Shown in pieces: positions 22,957 through 33,903 of a stretch of 64,000 bases of DNA. Below the pieces are notes generated by a model. That model had not been told where the DNA came from. It was given only the letters and a program-made list of their open reading frames with translations, and made no database searches. The position numbers and the translations under genes were made by a program. Positions within the stretch are counted from its first letter, which is position 1, and each line of letters begins with the position of its first letter. Origin of the DNA: Nelumbo lutea (Eukaryota; Streptophyta; Magnoliopsida; Proteales; Nelumbonaceae); the NCBI GenBank assembly GCA_022828595.1, contig JAKGHH010000002.1, positions 41,014,222-41,078,221 on the forward strand. Reading direction: 5' to 3'.

Positions 22957-24270
22957 TTCCCCCCTCAAGTTGGGACATAGATGTCAATCATGCCCAACTT
23001 GTCACATTAGTCATTGTGTTGCAAATGATGTAATCCCTTTGTAAAAATGTCCACAAGTTGATCCTTGGAACTAACATATGAAGTGCAGACTTCCCCATTC
23101 ATAATTTTCTCCCTAATAAAAGTGTTTCTTGACTTCAATATGTTTAGTTCCATCATGAAGAACTGGGTTGGCTGCAATGTTGATGGCAGCCTTGTTATCA
23201 CAATACAAGGACAGGGGACTCAACAGGAAAACCTAGCTCACTCAATAGATTCTTTATCCACATAACTTCAACACTTCATCAGACATTGCCCTATACTTAG
23301 CTTCTCCATATGACTAGGTTCCCTCCCACATAGGTACAATACCCACTAGTGGACTTTCTGTCATCAACTGATCCGGCCCAATCAGCATATGTGTACACTT
23401 CAACCTTCAAACGTGCATTCTTCTGGAATAGTAAACCAGTCCTTGAAAACTTCTTTAGATACCCAAGGATTCTCTCAGCTGCCTCTAAGTGTGTGGTCTT
23501 AGGAGTATGCATGAATTGACTAAGAACACCCACAGCATAAGCAATGCCAGGTTGGGTCATGGACAAATATAATAGTCTTCCCACAAGTCTCTAGAATTGC
23601 TTTACATCCTTGATAGTCTCACCATGGCAATCACCTAGTATGTGGTTTGGATCAATGGGAGTGTCAACAGGCTTAACCCAGAGTTTTCCTGTATTTTGTA
23701 GTAGATCTAGGATGTATTTTCTTTGAGAAATGAAGATCCCCCCTTTTGTGAATGGTTGTGAATGGGCCACTTCAATTCCAAGAAAATACTTCAAGAGACC
23801 TAGATCCTTCACCTCAAATTAAGTGGCTAGGAACTCCTTTAGTTTCTAAGTTTCAACCTTCTAATCACCTGTGATCACTATGTCATTAACATACACTATG
23901 AGGGCTGCAATTTTTCCTTCTCTTATCACAAATAATGTATAATCAATCTGACACTATTTGTAGTAAATCTACTGCACAGTCAGACGAAACTTGTTGAACC
24001 AAGCTCTTGGTGATTGTTTTAGTCCATACAATGACTACACGATTCACAGAAAAAGGTAAAAACGCCTTCACAGCATTAAACTTCCCTCTAATTGTTTATT
24101 GGCACACGACCAGGAGAGAAGGGAAGAAAGAACATAGAAACCTTCAGATCAGTCCAATGCACTTCTTTGACAGGTTCGATCCACAACAAAGAAGAAACTG
24201 AGAAAACTGAAAGAAGAGCTTGATCTCACGGCTTCTAATCCCAGAAAACATGGTATCTGCTCTGATACCA
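22957..24270 (-). pseudogene. Internally deleted Copia: leader joined to RT C-terminus and RNase H
   Basis: Minus strand. The leader and primer-binding site (TGGTATCAGAGCA, complement of 24258-24270) run to about 24040. Then come SLYGLKQSPRAWFNK (near 24000), YVND where YVDD is required (near 23890), [16 protein letters not shown] (23812), LLYLSMTQPGIAYAVGVLSQ (23580), YADWAGSVDDRKSTSGY (23350), and QLVDIFTKGLHHLQHND to 23007. gag, protease and integrase are absent and the frame has stops, so it could only have moved with help from other elements. Confidence 0.88.
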
Positions 24271-24280
24271 TGTTTTCTGG
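24241..24280. repeat. Perfect 17-bp palindrome over the Copia primer-binding site
   Basis: CCAGAAAACATGGTATC at 24241-24257 is the exact reverse complement of GATACCATGTTTTCTGG at 24264-24280, with a 6-base loop TGCTCT. On the minus (element) strand, the LTR's last ten bases plus the first seven bases of the PBS are mirrored in the leader. Confidence 0.9.
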
Positions 24281-24492
24281 GTGGAAGATATCAGAGAAAC
24301 AGAGGAAAGAGAAGAAGAGAGAAAGAAGAGTTTTGGGGGTCAAAATCTCAGGCCGGCAGCTCCAGCTTTTGTATTTATATTAGACCGACCCAACTTAATA
24401 ACAAAAGAGAAGAAAAGTACAAATATGCCCCTGAGGCACAAAGAATAGAAAAAACACAGAAAAAATAACATAAAAACTAACTGATTTTAACA
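24271..24492 (-). mobile_element. 5' LTR of internally deleted Copia (minus strand)
   Basis: 222 bp, from TGTTAAAATC (complement at 24492) to ..CCCAGAAAACA next to the PBS. It matches 22734-22956 in the CT-rich stretch, in the AAAGTACAAATATGCCCCTG stretch (+ strand) and at the TGTTAAAATCAG start. Several substitutions and one short insertion separate the two LTRs. Confidence 0.88.
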
Positions 24493-24538
24493 GTTGCCAA
24501 CTTGCCATGGCATATGTAATTCATATTTACTTGGTGAT
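24493..24538. repeat. Right copy of ~46-bp flanking repeat
   Basis: GTTGCCAACTTGCCATGGCA and the following bases to CATATTTACTTGGTGA; partner of 22695-22740. LTR elements normally create a 4-6 bp duplication, so this length is abnormal. Confidence 0.85.
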
Positions 24539-24587
24539 TTTCTTTTTGGACATCTAGGCAATGCCTATTTTTGTGTGCTTTCTTTTA

Positions 24588-24706
24588 GGTTGTGTTTGTT
24601 TTGAGGGAAAAAGTAGGAAAAAGAAGGGGAAGGTAGGGAAATCTTTACAAACCTTGTATAGGTTTCTCTACCTTTCCCTATTTTTTCCTTCAAACCAAAC
24701 ATAGCC
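24588..24706. mobile_element. Tourist-like MITE
   Basis: 119 bp with termini GGTTGTGTTTG.TTTGAGG and, reversed, GGCTATGTTTGGTTTGAAGG, flanked by TTA (24585-24587 and 24707-24709). Same family as 17117-17236. It lies 89 bp before the last formin exon. Confidence 0.88.
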
Positions 24707-24795
24707 TTAAATGCTAAAAATGATGAGACAATTTACCTGGTGCTTCTTTTTCATGTATATCTCTTTCATATATTTACTTTTTTTTTTTATTTCAG

Positions 24796-24983
24796 TTGTC
24801 TCTACTTTACTCAATTTTGTGAGAATGTTTGAACGGGCCCATGAGGAAAACTGCAAGCAACTTGAACTTGAAAAGAAGAAAGCACAGAAGGAAGCAGAAA
24901 GTGACAAGAACAAGACTGGTACTCCAAAAATAGATTCTCAAAACTCATCAAGAACAACCTTAAACAGTGGCAAAGCCACATGA
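24796..24983 (+). CDS. Formin last exon (FH2 end and tail)
   Basis: The acceptor TTTCAG ends at 24795. The first two bases complete the codon split after 1083. It encodes VSTLLNFVRMFERAHEENCK, a Lys/Glu-rich helix QLELEKKKAQKEAESDKNKT, then GTPKIDSQNSSRTTLNSGKA, Thr and stop TGA 24981-24983. The helix is the usual end of FH2 (post region); the 20-odd residues after it are a short variable tail. The upstream part of the open frame (24711-24795) is intron. The exon is continuous with 847-1083 in both phase and family pattern. Confidence 0.93.
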
Positions 24984-25700
24984 CTTGTATTTGTTAATCA
25001 GCAGAAGCAGTTTCTGTTCCCAAGGGAAATTTTTGTACTTGATCCAAATGAAGAACTGAGATGACAAATCAGAAACACCAATGGAAAAGGTTCTGTTGAT
25101 GACAAGAAGAATGCCAATCTGATGGTGCAGAGAATAATTTACAAGTGAAAGGAGTTACGAAAGGTGAAACATTACAATTATCTGCAAAGCAAAATGGCGG
25201 AACCTGTACTTAGTAGTAAGTTCTTCATGCTCCTGACCCCAAGAAAACCTTGGCTGTCCACACTCAATAGTCTGAGCTGTCAACGGGGTTTTCCCTGCAT
25301 GATGCGCTAGTTCATCCTGCAACGCATCCGGCATTGATACCATTACAAGGAGCCTGTGTGAACTGTCATGCGGGGAGAGACCTATTGACAGCCTAGGCGG
25401 TCTAACTTAGCCAAAATTTTGCCATCTGCCCCACCACAACTCCCCCTCGTTTATATCATTCTCTAAATCTGAATTCGTTTTTTCTTTGGCAGGGAGTGGG
25501 GGAATAGGTAGTGTAAGTTTTTAGTTTTTGTGAACGACTTGTAAAATATTCACATCCAATCTATTGTAAATATGTGTCCAAATACCTGTCTTTTATTTTA
25601 TTTTATTTTTGTGAGTTCACATTGTTATCTATAATTCTATATTCTTTTTTTCTCTTCCTTATATTTTTTTCTTTGTATATTTTGGAATTATAAATTAATA
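24984..25700 (+). other. Formin 3' untranslated region (end estimated)
   Basis: No other gene is recognised. The stretch just after the stop is less AT-rich, then becomes T-rich (25590-25680), as common near plant poly(A) sites. No single strong AATAAA decides the end. Confidence 0.5.
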
Positions 25701-26832
25701 TGTAAATGTTGATAATCTTTCCAGTGTCTAGGGGGAATGTTTTTCTTTTCTTTCTCTGATACGGTAATTTATTTTCAACAGATTTGGTTTTGGATTCGGT
25801 GGCTATGAACTTTTATCTGGTTCGTATTCTTTTTATGACCCTTCTCTGATTTCCTTGCATAATTCATGCAAGCCAAGATGAGAAATATCTTATTTGGGTC
25901 ACATTTTTTTTCTGTAGGCAGGTTATATTTTCATCATTCTTTGGTTTGTGGCTTTAAATGAGACACCTTTCATCTCTAAGATTGCATTTGTTATCATTGC
26001 CACTTCTACTTGTAACATTTTAGGTTGGTCAATATAAATTTTATGAGAATATACTTTTTTTCTACTACAAATGCTTTCAGTTATCAATTCAACATTGGAT
26101 ACCATTTCTACTTCCTTAGGAAACGTCAAATTTGGTTTTTTTACTATAAATGCTAACATCTAATCCAGTGCCAATATTTTCTTAGTGGAATTGATTATTC
26201 GATGTGATATGATGAGATTTTTCAAAAATTTATATTGACCAACACAAAATGTTGCAATTAAAATTGACAATGGTACCAAACATAACCTAAAATTATGACA
26301 ATTTAGTTAATGGGTAAATGAGGTTTAAATATAAATGTCAATTAATCAGGGTGAATGTAGGTTGATTGTTTCATTAAAATCATCCACGGAATCAAACCCA
26401 GAAAGGATGTTGTTTCCAAATCCTACTCATCAAGATTTTACATCTTTGTTCTATTTGGATCCCTTCTGCTTATGATCAAATTGATGGATGAAGTTAATTA
26501 GCATTGATATACGATCTGGCCATTTAGTACAGGTTATCTTATTGTGGGCCTAATTGTATGCTATGCCATTTGATCTTGGATGGATCTGAATAGAAATGCA
26601 CATTGAGAATCGCATGTAAGCAGCTTCATAATAGTCCCGGAACCGTCTCAGAACTTTCTTTGTGGGGATAAATGCATTAAAGAAATCAAAGCTATATATT
26701 GTAACAAGCGGCCCACTTAGGTCATTGATTGTTTCTGAGATGTAATCTGTTGATTTTTATATGAAATTTAGCCTTTGGGCTTTCAAAAAGGAATCATTTT
26801 ATTGCATTGATGGATGCTATTCCATATTATGC
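25701..26832. other. Intergenic, nothing recognised
   Basis: AT-rich sequence without coding similarity. Frames here are short and chance-like. Confidence 0.5.
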
Positions 26833-26910
26833 TAGAGCTGCAAATGGATCGCATTTAATCTGATTTTAATTTGAACTTGATTTGTTTAGGTTGGATTCGG
26901 ATATCTATAA

Positions 26911-27034
26911 TTGGATCTTATCGGTTTAAAAAAGTAATTGATCTGTTTATTAATCGGGTCGAATTCAGGTAGTTGGATCTTATCGGTTTAAAAAAGTAAT
27001 TGATCTGTTTATTAATCGGGTCGAATTCAGGTAG
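26911..27034. repeat. 62-bp tandem duplication
   Basis: Two copies, 26911-26972 and 26973-27034, start TTGGATCTTATCGGTTTAAA and end TCGAATTCAGGTAG; they look identical. It lies inside the outer hAT-like element. Confidence 0.95.
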
Positions 27035-27054
27035 TACTTAATCCAATCCACTAG

Positions 27055-28232
27055 TAGCGGTGGTAATTGGGTGGGCTGGGTTGGGTTTGATTCGTGTTGA
27101 ATTTCAAATCAATCCATCTAACCCGCCAATCCATCAATGACCCAATTATATAAAATTAAATGGGTTGGGTTCAACCCAAACCCGCCTTTACCCAAACCTA
27201 TTAGTCTTATCTTTATGTACTTAAAACTAAAAACTAACTCTCACTTAACAAACAATTTGGTCATAGCTTGGTGGTAATATTAGTTGTTACTTACACAAGT
27301 GGTCAAAGTTCAAATCACATTACATACATATTACTTTTACACAAATGGCGAAGCCATTGATTATGTTTGGGTTTTGGGTTTGACTGAACCACTCAGGTTC
27401 AAATCGGTCAGACCAACTTGAACTATTTAACTGGATTTGCCTTCAAGCTAATCACATCAAGAATGGTTGAACCATTTGGATTCAGATCACTCCAGTCGGA
27501 CCAGATTGGGTTGTGCACGAGTCTAGGACCGAAATGACTAGTTCGAAGTAGGTCAGGGAGCATGTCGGCTCAAATCCAAGTCAGGTCGGATTGGCCTGAA
27601 GTGGATTCGAAATAGGTGTTCATGTTGTTTCAGGTTTGATCGGATCTAGGTTGAATCAGTTTGTTCGTAACTATTTGGGATTCAGGTCGGGTCGCATCGG
27701 AACATGTCAAAGCAGGTAGGGCAGGTTGGTTCATGTCAGATCAGACTGAATCTGGGTTGAACCAGTCCGTCCGAAACCATTCCAGATTTGGGTCAGATCA
27801 AATTGCTTTGGACTGACTCAGGTTGGGTTCGGACTGGGCTGATCGATCCAAACGAATCAAATCAAGGTGATCAGGTCTGTTCATATTCAGATCAGGTTGA
27901 AATTGATTCGGATTGGTCCAAACTTGGGTCGAGTTGATTTGGATTTATGGGTGAAGTGTGTTGATTCAAGGAAAACTAATTTTAGTAATTAATTAATGCA
28001 TTAATTATAAATTATTTCACTCAACTAAAGAAAATTATAAAAAAGGCTAAGGAGTTCATACTTGTATCTTTAGTGGTTAATCCAATGATTATCCACGACC
28101 CAACCCATTTAAATCGACCCAATGGATGATCAACCCATTTCCAACCTGCCAAGTAAATGAGCAGATTGGATGGATTAGATACTGGGTGGGTTGGGTGTGT
28201 TCAACGGGTTGGGTGAAAAATTACCACCCCTA
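27055..28232. mobile_element. Inner hAT-like non-autonomous element with 8-bp target duplication
   Basis: 1178 bp, beginning TAGCGGTGGTAATTGGGTGGG and ending, reversed, TAGGGGTGGTAATTTTTCACCC. It is flanked by a perfect TCCACTAG at 27047-27054 and 28233-28240. The body is rich in degenerate GGGTTGGGTT/TCGGATCAGG phrases and has no coding frame. An 8-bp duplication fits the hAT superfamily. Confidence 0.82.
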
Positions 28233-28543
28233 TCCACTAGAACCTAATATGATCTTATTAGTATTAGAAATTTTTGGAATTAAGCGGGACTTGGGACTTA
28301 GATAATTTTTTTTTCTATTTATAGTATGTATTTATTGTTTTATATTTAATTTTGTAAATTTATGCTAATATTATAAGGATATACTAATCGGATTCAAATT
28401 GGATATATGTCTGGTATGTAAATGAGTTTAATTCAATTCTATATTTTACATATCCTTAGGATATAAGATTGAATTTGAATCTCTGAGAATCTAATTCGAC
28501 TGGATTCAAATATACCAATATCTGAATTTCATTTGCAACCCTA

Positions 28544-29536
28544 GATTATGAAGGTTTATGTTTAAAAGTCTTGGTTTAAAAAGGCAATATGGCGAGATCA
28601 TGTCATGTTACCCAGACAACATCAAAATAAAAAATAAAAATAAAATCATATCAATCTATAACTTTTTCTAAAATTCAAGACAAATCATATCTTTTCCACC
28701 ACATTGCAGAGATGGGGTAAGTCATGTAGGGAACCTTTCTACTTGACCTAATTGTAGAAATTTTCCATTATGGCCGAGAGTTTGTTTTCAGCGTAAATTT
28801 CACTTACACTAGTGTAAATAGTACAAATACATTGAGTGTAAATCCTGGTTTATTTTTGCTTCAGATTTGATTTTATTTTATTTGTTTGTGAAAAATAAAA
28901 TAAGAAGTAAAATGAAGTGGTGTCCAACTGTTCTTTACATATGAAAAAGAATGGGGATAGTAGTAGAGCTATTTGTTTCGGAATGAAGTAGGGACCAAGA
29001 TGATGATGTTTCACAACTTTATATATATCAAAGAGAATTGAGGCACTTCATCAGTTTCTGGGTTACAAAATTTGCAATGCCAGTGAGTGCAAATGAGACA
29101 AAAAAGTATAAATTTTATATAGTATGTAAGAGTGAAAATACAAACAAACAGATGCAAAACTGGAATAGGTGCAATTCTTTTATCAACTTTAGATTTGCAC
29201 TGTAGATTTAGTGCATATTTTGATAAAATCAAATCCAATATTTTATAATGAAATGCCTTCTTTGTTGTGGTGGATAACAAGGTCACGTCTCCCGTATTTT
29301 GAAAATTGTAAAATCTTTGTGATAATAATGGGGTGATGTAGCAATAATTGCCTATACATAAAAAAAAAAAAAAAAGAAGAAATTGCAAGATCATATGACC
29401 CTAATTAATTAGAGATTTATTTGGCTCCTTCATTGAAATAAGTACTTCATGGATATTAAAACTATCTTATCCAAACAAGGTTCAAAGTATCCATACATAA
29501 CACATGGTGTCCTGTATATTGTATCAGTATTGGAGG
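28544..29536. other. Intergenic, nothing recognised
   Basis: AT-rich. The minus-strand open frame at 29011-29394 starts in an A/T homopolymer and shows no family similarity. Confidence 0.5.
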
Positions 29537-29717
29537 CATGGTTTTAAAAACTAAATCGGACCGGATGATCGAACCAGTTGACCAAAGAACCAGTCATAAA
29601 TTCGATCTGGTTTTGGACTTCAAAACCATTTGACCCTAGGTTAGATTGGACATTGGACCATTTGACCCGGGAACCTATGGCCAAAACAATTCCGTTGGTC
29701 TAGTTTTGAAAACCATG
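29537..29717. mobile_element. MITE with CATGGTTTT ends
   Basis: 181 bp between CATGGTTTTAAAAACTAAAT and, reversed, CATGGTTTTCAAAACTAGAC. The interior has GG.TTGACC/GAACC.GTT phrases. A second member is at 35364-35620. The target duplication is unclear. Confidence 0.65.
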
Positions 29718-29900
29718 ATTGAAAATCACCAATACTCGAAATAACGAGAGTCAGGAGATATTACTTATTAGCAATAAATACCCATCCTAACCAACCCATC
29801 TGTAGACTTTTAAACTACCAAATGAAAGTGTCAACTGTTCACTACTGAAGTTAAAGTTGGGCTCATCACTAATTCACTATACTGCAATACTGCAATAGGG

Positions 29901-30497
29901 GGGTTGGTGTGTTCTGGGACATATTCTAAACTTAGGTGCAGAGCTAAAGATTGAAAATTGTTTCCCAGCACAGCATTTACCACTTACCAGATGGTTCAGA
30001 TATTTTCTACCCTAAACCAATTAACAAGACTGTGTTTGGTTTCAAGGGAAAGGTAGGGATTTTCCTATCTTTCCCTTCAAACCAACTCACGTATCTCCCT
30101 CCCTCTGATGGCAATCCTGTGATGTAATCCATCACACACACATATATATATATATCCTGCTCTTTAAAATTATGGGCGGAGCAATGGTCCTTCATTTGGG
30201 GTTGGTGTGTTCTGGGACATATTCTAAACTTAGGTGCAGAGCTAAAGATTGAAAATTGTTTCCCAGCACAGCATTTACCACTTACCAGATGGTTCAGATA
30301 TTTTCTACCCTAAACCAATTAACAAGACTGTGTTTGGTTTCAAGGGAAAGGTAGGGATTTTCCTATCTTTTCCTTCAAACCAACTCACGTATCTCCCTCC
30401 CTCTGATGGCAATCCTGTGATGTAATCCATCACACACACATATATATATATCCTGCTCTTTAAAATTATGGGCGGAGCAATGGTCCTTCATTTGGGG
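29901..30497. repeat. 298-bp tandem duplication
   Basis: Copy 1 is about 29901-30198 and copy 2 about 30199-30497. They differ mainly by a couple of TA units in the microsatellite (about 30140-30152 and 30438-30450) and single bases. Each contains a partial Tourist-like MITE (TGTGTTTGGTTTCAAGGG ... CCCTTCAAACCAACT). Confidence 0.93.
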
Positions 30498-30969
30498 GCC
30501 CACTGTATAATACCTTGAAAAAGAATCAAGATTATAGGTGCCCACTCTATTAAGATAGGGCCCACCTTCTGTCATCACTACATATAGAAGCTGTCTCATA
30601 CTTTTCCAACACAGCACAGAGAGGCACAGGATGGATGGATGGAACCTTGCAATTTATATATCCTGTGTAGTGATAGTAATTAGTGATTTAATGTCATTGG
30701 CAATGGCTAATGCTTGTGATTAACAATAATGTGCATTAATTAAATATTAATTAAGAGTTCTGTCGTCCAATCTGAATGTTATCAAGGTGAATGGTGCAAG
30801 ATCGTGGACAAATCGGTGATGGTCGGATCGGGAGTGACAGTGGCAGAATTCTAGGAAGCCGGAATGGAGAAATTTGCCATCTGCCAAGTAGTAATCTGTT
30901 TGCATTTTTGTTCATTTGCTGCACTTATTGTATTCATTAAACAATCCATGTTCGAAAAGCAAGGTTTAG

Positions 30970-31101
30970 CTGAGCGCGATGACTGTTCAGCGGGCTATGG
31001 AGAATAAAATACATAGGACTCACACTTTTTACAGGGGCCTAACGGTTGAACTGTGGAACTTTATTATTGACTCACAGCCCGCTGAACAGTCTCGTGTTCA
31101 G
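30970..31101. repeat. 132-bp inverted-repeat element
   Basis: GACTGTTCAGCGGGCT (30981-30996) is the exact reverse complement of AGCCCGCTGAACAGTC (31076-31091). The arms extend imperfectly to 30970 and 31101 (CTGAGCGCGA versus CTGAACACGAGA). It could be a small MITE; no clear target duplication. Confidence 0.75.
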
Positions 31102-31606
31102 ATCATCTGAATTCTGAATTTATGTTTGAAACGCTTTCCATTGCGGTGATAAATGACACGAGAATTGGATTTGCACTACTAAACCCGACTGGATTTGCAT
31201 CACTAAACCCTATAAGATCAAATTCTCACATGAGAATTGGATTATTGCGGTGATAAATGACAGATCTATATATAGGAATGAAATTCAAGGGTTTAGGAAT
31301 TCTAGTACACCACAAGTTTATTTCAACTACTTGTGATTTTTTTTTGTACAAACATGATAGGACTCATTGTAAGTACATGTAGATTATCATCACCAGGATT
31401 GTGATAAAAACGTCATAGGAAAACCATATGAAGGAATCTCGGCTAGAACATACAATGGGCATGAAGTGCCTTCTTGGATTGGTGATAAGCACGGAGGGCC
31501 ATCCAAACCTGCGGTGAGTGTAAAACACCTCTTGGGGACTTACGATGAGCAATGAGCATTCCCCGAGACTTGTGATGGACATAACATGATACCGCAAGGA
31601 TGAGAC

Positions 31607-31937
31607 TAGGGATGCAAACGAATTGGAGCATATTAGAATCAGGGTATATTCGAATCCGATCAGACATTGTTCATGTCGGATCCGATCAGATCTGATAGGA
31701 CTCAATCTAAATTTGAATCCTATCAGATCTTTGGATCTAATTTGATTCGACTTGTTTTCTTTAAAAATTAATAAATTATTAAAATAAAAAATATATATCA
31801 ATTTAAATAAAGATAAAAACAAAAAATACAAGTATTTTTTAATTATTTTTATCATATATATACATGTTTTTATAAAAAAATAAATAATATAATAAATTTA
31901 TAAAAATATAATATAAATAATATATTTATAAATAAAT

Positions 31938-31989
<52 letters not shown>

Positions 31990-32099
31990 ACACATCAGAT
32001 CGGATAGGGGCTGATCTGAAGATCCAACCAAGGGGTGATCCGAATTCAACCAAATAGGATCGGATCTCAGATTGGATTGCCAATCCATTTGCACCCTTA
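31607..32099. mobile_element. hAT-like MITE containing a CA/TA microsatellite
   Basis: Left end TAGGGATGCAAACGAATTGG; right end, reversed, TAAGGGTGCAAATGGATTGG. Flanks GATGAGAC and ACTAAGAC agree at 5 of 8. The interior repeats GATCGGATCC-type phrases and holds an (AC)n(AT)n run at about 31942-31990. No transposase. Confidence 0.65.
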
Positions 32100-33344
32100 A
32101 CTAAGACAACCTCAATACACTACCAGTTCCTTGCGATGAATATGAAATAACAATTCATGTTGTAACAAATAGTGGATAGACCCCAAGGCTAGTAACACCC
32201 TCCTGTGGGTGTTTGACACGAGGTGCCCAAAGGCGAATGAACACGTCAGTCAGACTCAGATCTTGTCATTGACACGTGGTCATAGGGAAACCCATAAAGG
32301 GTCGTAGCCCACATATAGCATGCAAGCATCTTTAGGAGAAAGAAAACTTTGTCCTTGGAGGATCTCACTAGACATATGGCGAAAACTCAATGGTGTCTCT
32401 TTAATAACCGACATGAGGACAAAGATCCCATTTTTTAATAGGAAATGTTTCTTTTCATGTCTTGCTAATATCCTCGAGATCCTCTCTATAAAAAAGAAAC
32501 AATGCACAACCTCTGGGATTATTAGAATTCTCAACCGCGACTCCCAAGATGCTCGAAAGGCCAAAAGCACACCCACTACCTTAACCTATAACCCTAACTA
32601 GAACCTCACTTCATCTTTGTCTTTCAAAGTGACCATCCCATTATGCCTCACCACCACACTTACACCCATGAATATTTTCATAGATCCCATCATGTCTAAT
32701 TGTCGAGTACAAATCTGCTCCTCACAACAGCATCCCAACTGCACATACTTGTATATTATTATTTATGGGGAGATATTCCCAATACACGATGGGATTTGTT
32801 GTGAGGTTGGTGTGAGGTGTGCTTTGTGATGAGCAAATCCCAATTCCTAGTTGTCTATAGGAAAAGAGTTACTTTTACTAGTACGTTCACACTCATTGGT
32901 CGCATGTTTGATCTTAACCAAACCATTTGTTAAGAGATCTAGTGTTGGTTTGTCTTGAATAGGGTATACATGATCGAGCTTTTCATATATAGACTATTCG
33001 AGCTTGGCTCATGAGACTTGCGAGCTTTTATATATATAACATTTTTTATTTTTTATTTTTTATACTTATAATAATAACTAGTTTTTATAATTCTTAATTT
33101 TTATATATAAAATAAAAAATATTTTTTTTTATTTTAATAAGAAGCTTGACTCCTAGTCAAGCTCAAGCCAAGCTGAGCTGAACTTAAGAGCTTTTGAGTC
33201 TAATCAAATTTGAGCTTAAGCTCTAACTCAAACAGAACTTGAGCCTCATAGTTTTTTGACAAGCCAAGATTAAAAAGCTAGATATTTGGCTCATCTCAGC
33301 TCGAATCTGCCCCAAATGATTTTGACTTGATCACCAAATGCCTA
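32100..33344. other. Intergenic, nothing assigned
   Basis: 32100-32830 is less AT-rich than its surroundings, with CTCTCTATAAAAAAGAAACA near 32480 that could be an old LTR promoter, but no LTR ends or coding similarity were found. 33000-33300 is degenerate GAGCTTGA/AGCTC-rich sequence. Confidence 0.4.
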
Positions 33345-33484
33345 GGTTGCATTTGGTTCAATAAAAAATAAGAAAAGAAAAAACAGAAAGTTGAAGGACA
33401 ATTCTTAAGGAGTTTCACAAATTTTGTTAACTTTCTCTTAGCTTTATGTTTCTCTCTTTATTTTGTATCAAATCAAACATGGCC
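33345..33484. mobile_element. Tourist-like MITE, 140 bp
   Basis: Termini GGTTGCATTTGGTTCAATA and, reversed, GGCCATGTTTGATTTGATAC, flanked by CTA at 33342-33344 and 33485-33487. Three-base duplication and GTTTGGTT-type ends fit PIF/Harbinger MITEs. Confidence 0.7.
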
Positions 33485-33903
33485 CTAAGGACTTTCTGAC
33501 CCAAGTGGAGTTTGATTTTCTGTCTCCAACCCTGAATCTACCATAATCATATGCGTCCATGTTAGACCGGTCTAATCCCTCATAATCTTATACTAGAGAA
33601 CGAATTTGTATGTTTAACGGTGAATTTATGCAACTATATTGGAAATTTCACTACTCTTCACAAATCTGTTTGTACAAAGGGCTAGCAAACCCAAGCAGGA
33701 ATAAACAGTTGGCTAGTATTTACTCACGATCAAGGTTCGAAGTATGCAAGTTTCAAGAATGGATGAACTAAGACATCAAGTGGCCAAATGACCTAATTCA
33801 TAGTATTGGGTTTCATAGCCCATTGTTTACATTGTATTTGTAGCATATATACATATAAAGTCAAATGGTGGAACCCATTATTTAGATTATGTATAAACAT
33901 TTT

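Larger units (their letters stand above)
1084..24795 (+). other. Giant formin intron (23,712 bp) filled with retrotransposons
   Basis: The donor CAAG|GTATCT at 1084 and the acceptor TTTATTTCAG ending at 24795 restore one codon (G + TT = Val). This joins ..CPFEQ to VVSTLLNFVRMF without a missing residue of the family pattern, so no exon is lost between them. The intron contains at least six LTR-element remnants in both orientations plus MITEs. Because the frame is preserved, the gene is probably still spliced, but this needs transcript evidence. Confidence 0.85.
26833..28543. mobile_element. Outer hAT-like non-autonomous element (interrupted by another)
   Basis: Left end TAGAGCTGCAAATGGATC; right end, reversed, TAGGGTTGCAAATGAAATTC. 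Flanks TATTATGC (26825-26832) and GATTATGA (28544-28551) agree at 6 of 8 positions, as for an aged 8-bp hAT duplication. Without the inner element (27055-28232 and one target copy) about 520 bp remain. No transposase is present. Confidence 0.7.

Noticed and set aside
31364..32094. Minus-strand frames of 163 and 74 codons as membrane proteins
   Set aside because: Made of AT-rich and CA/TA microsatellite sequence inside a hAT-like MITE; hydrophobicity follows from base composition.
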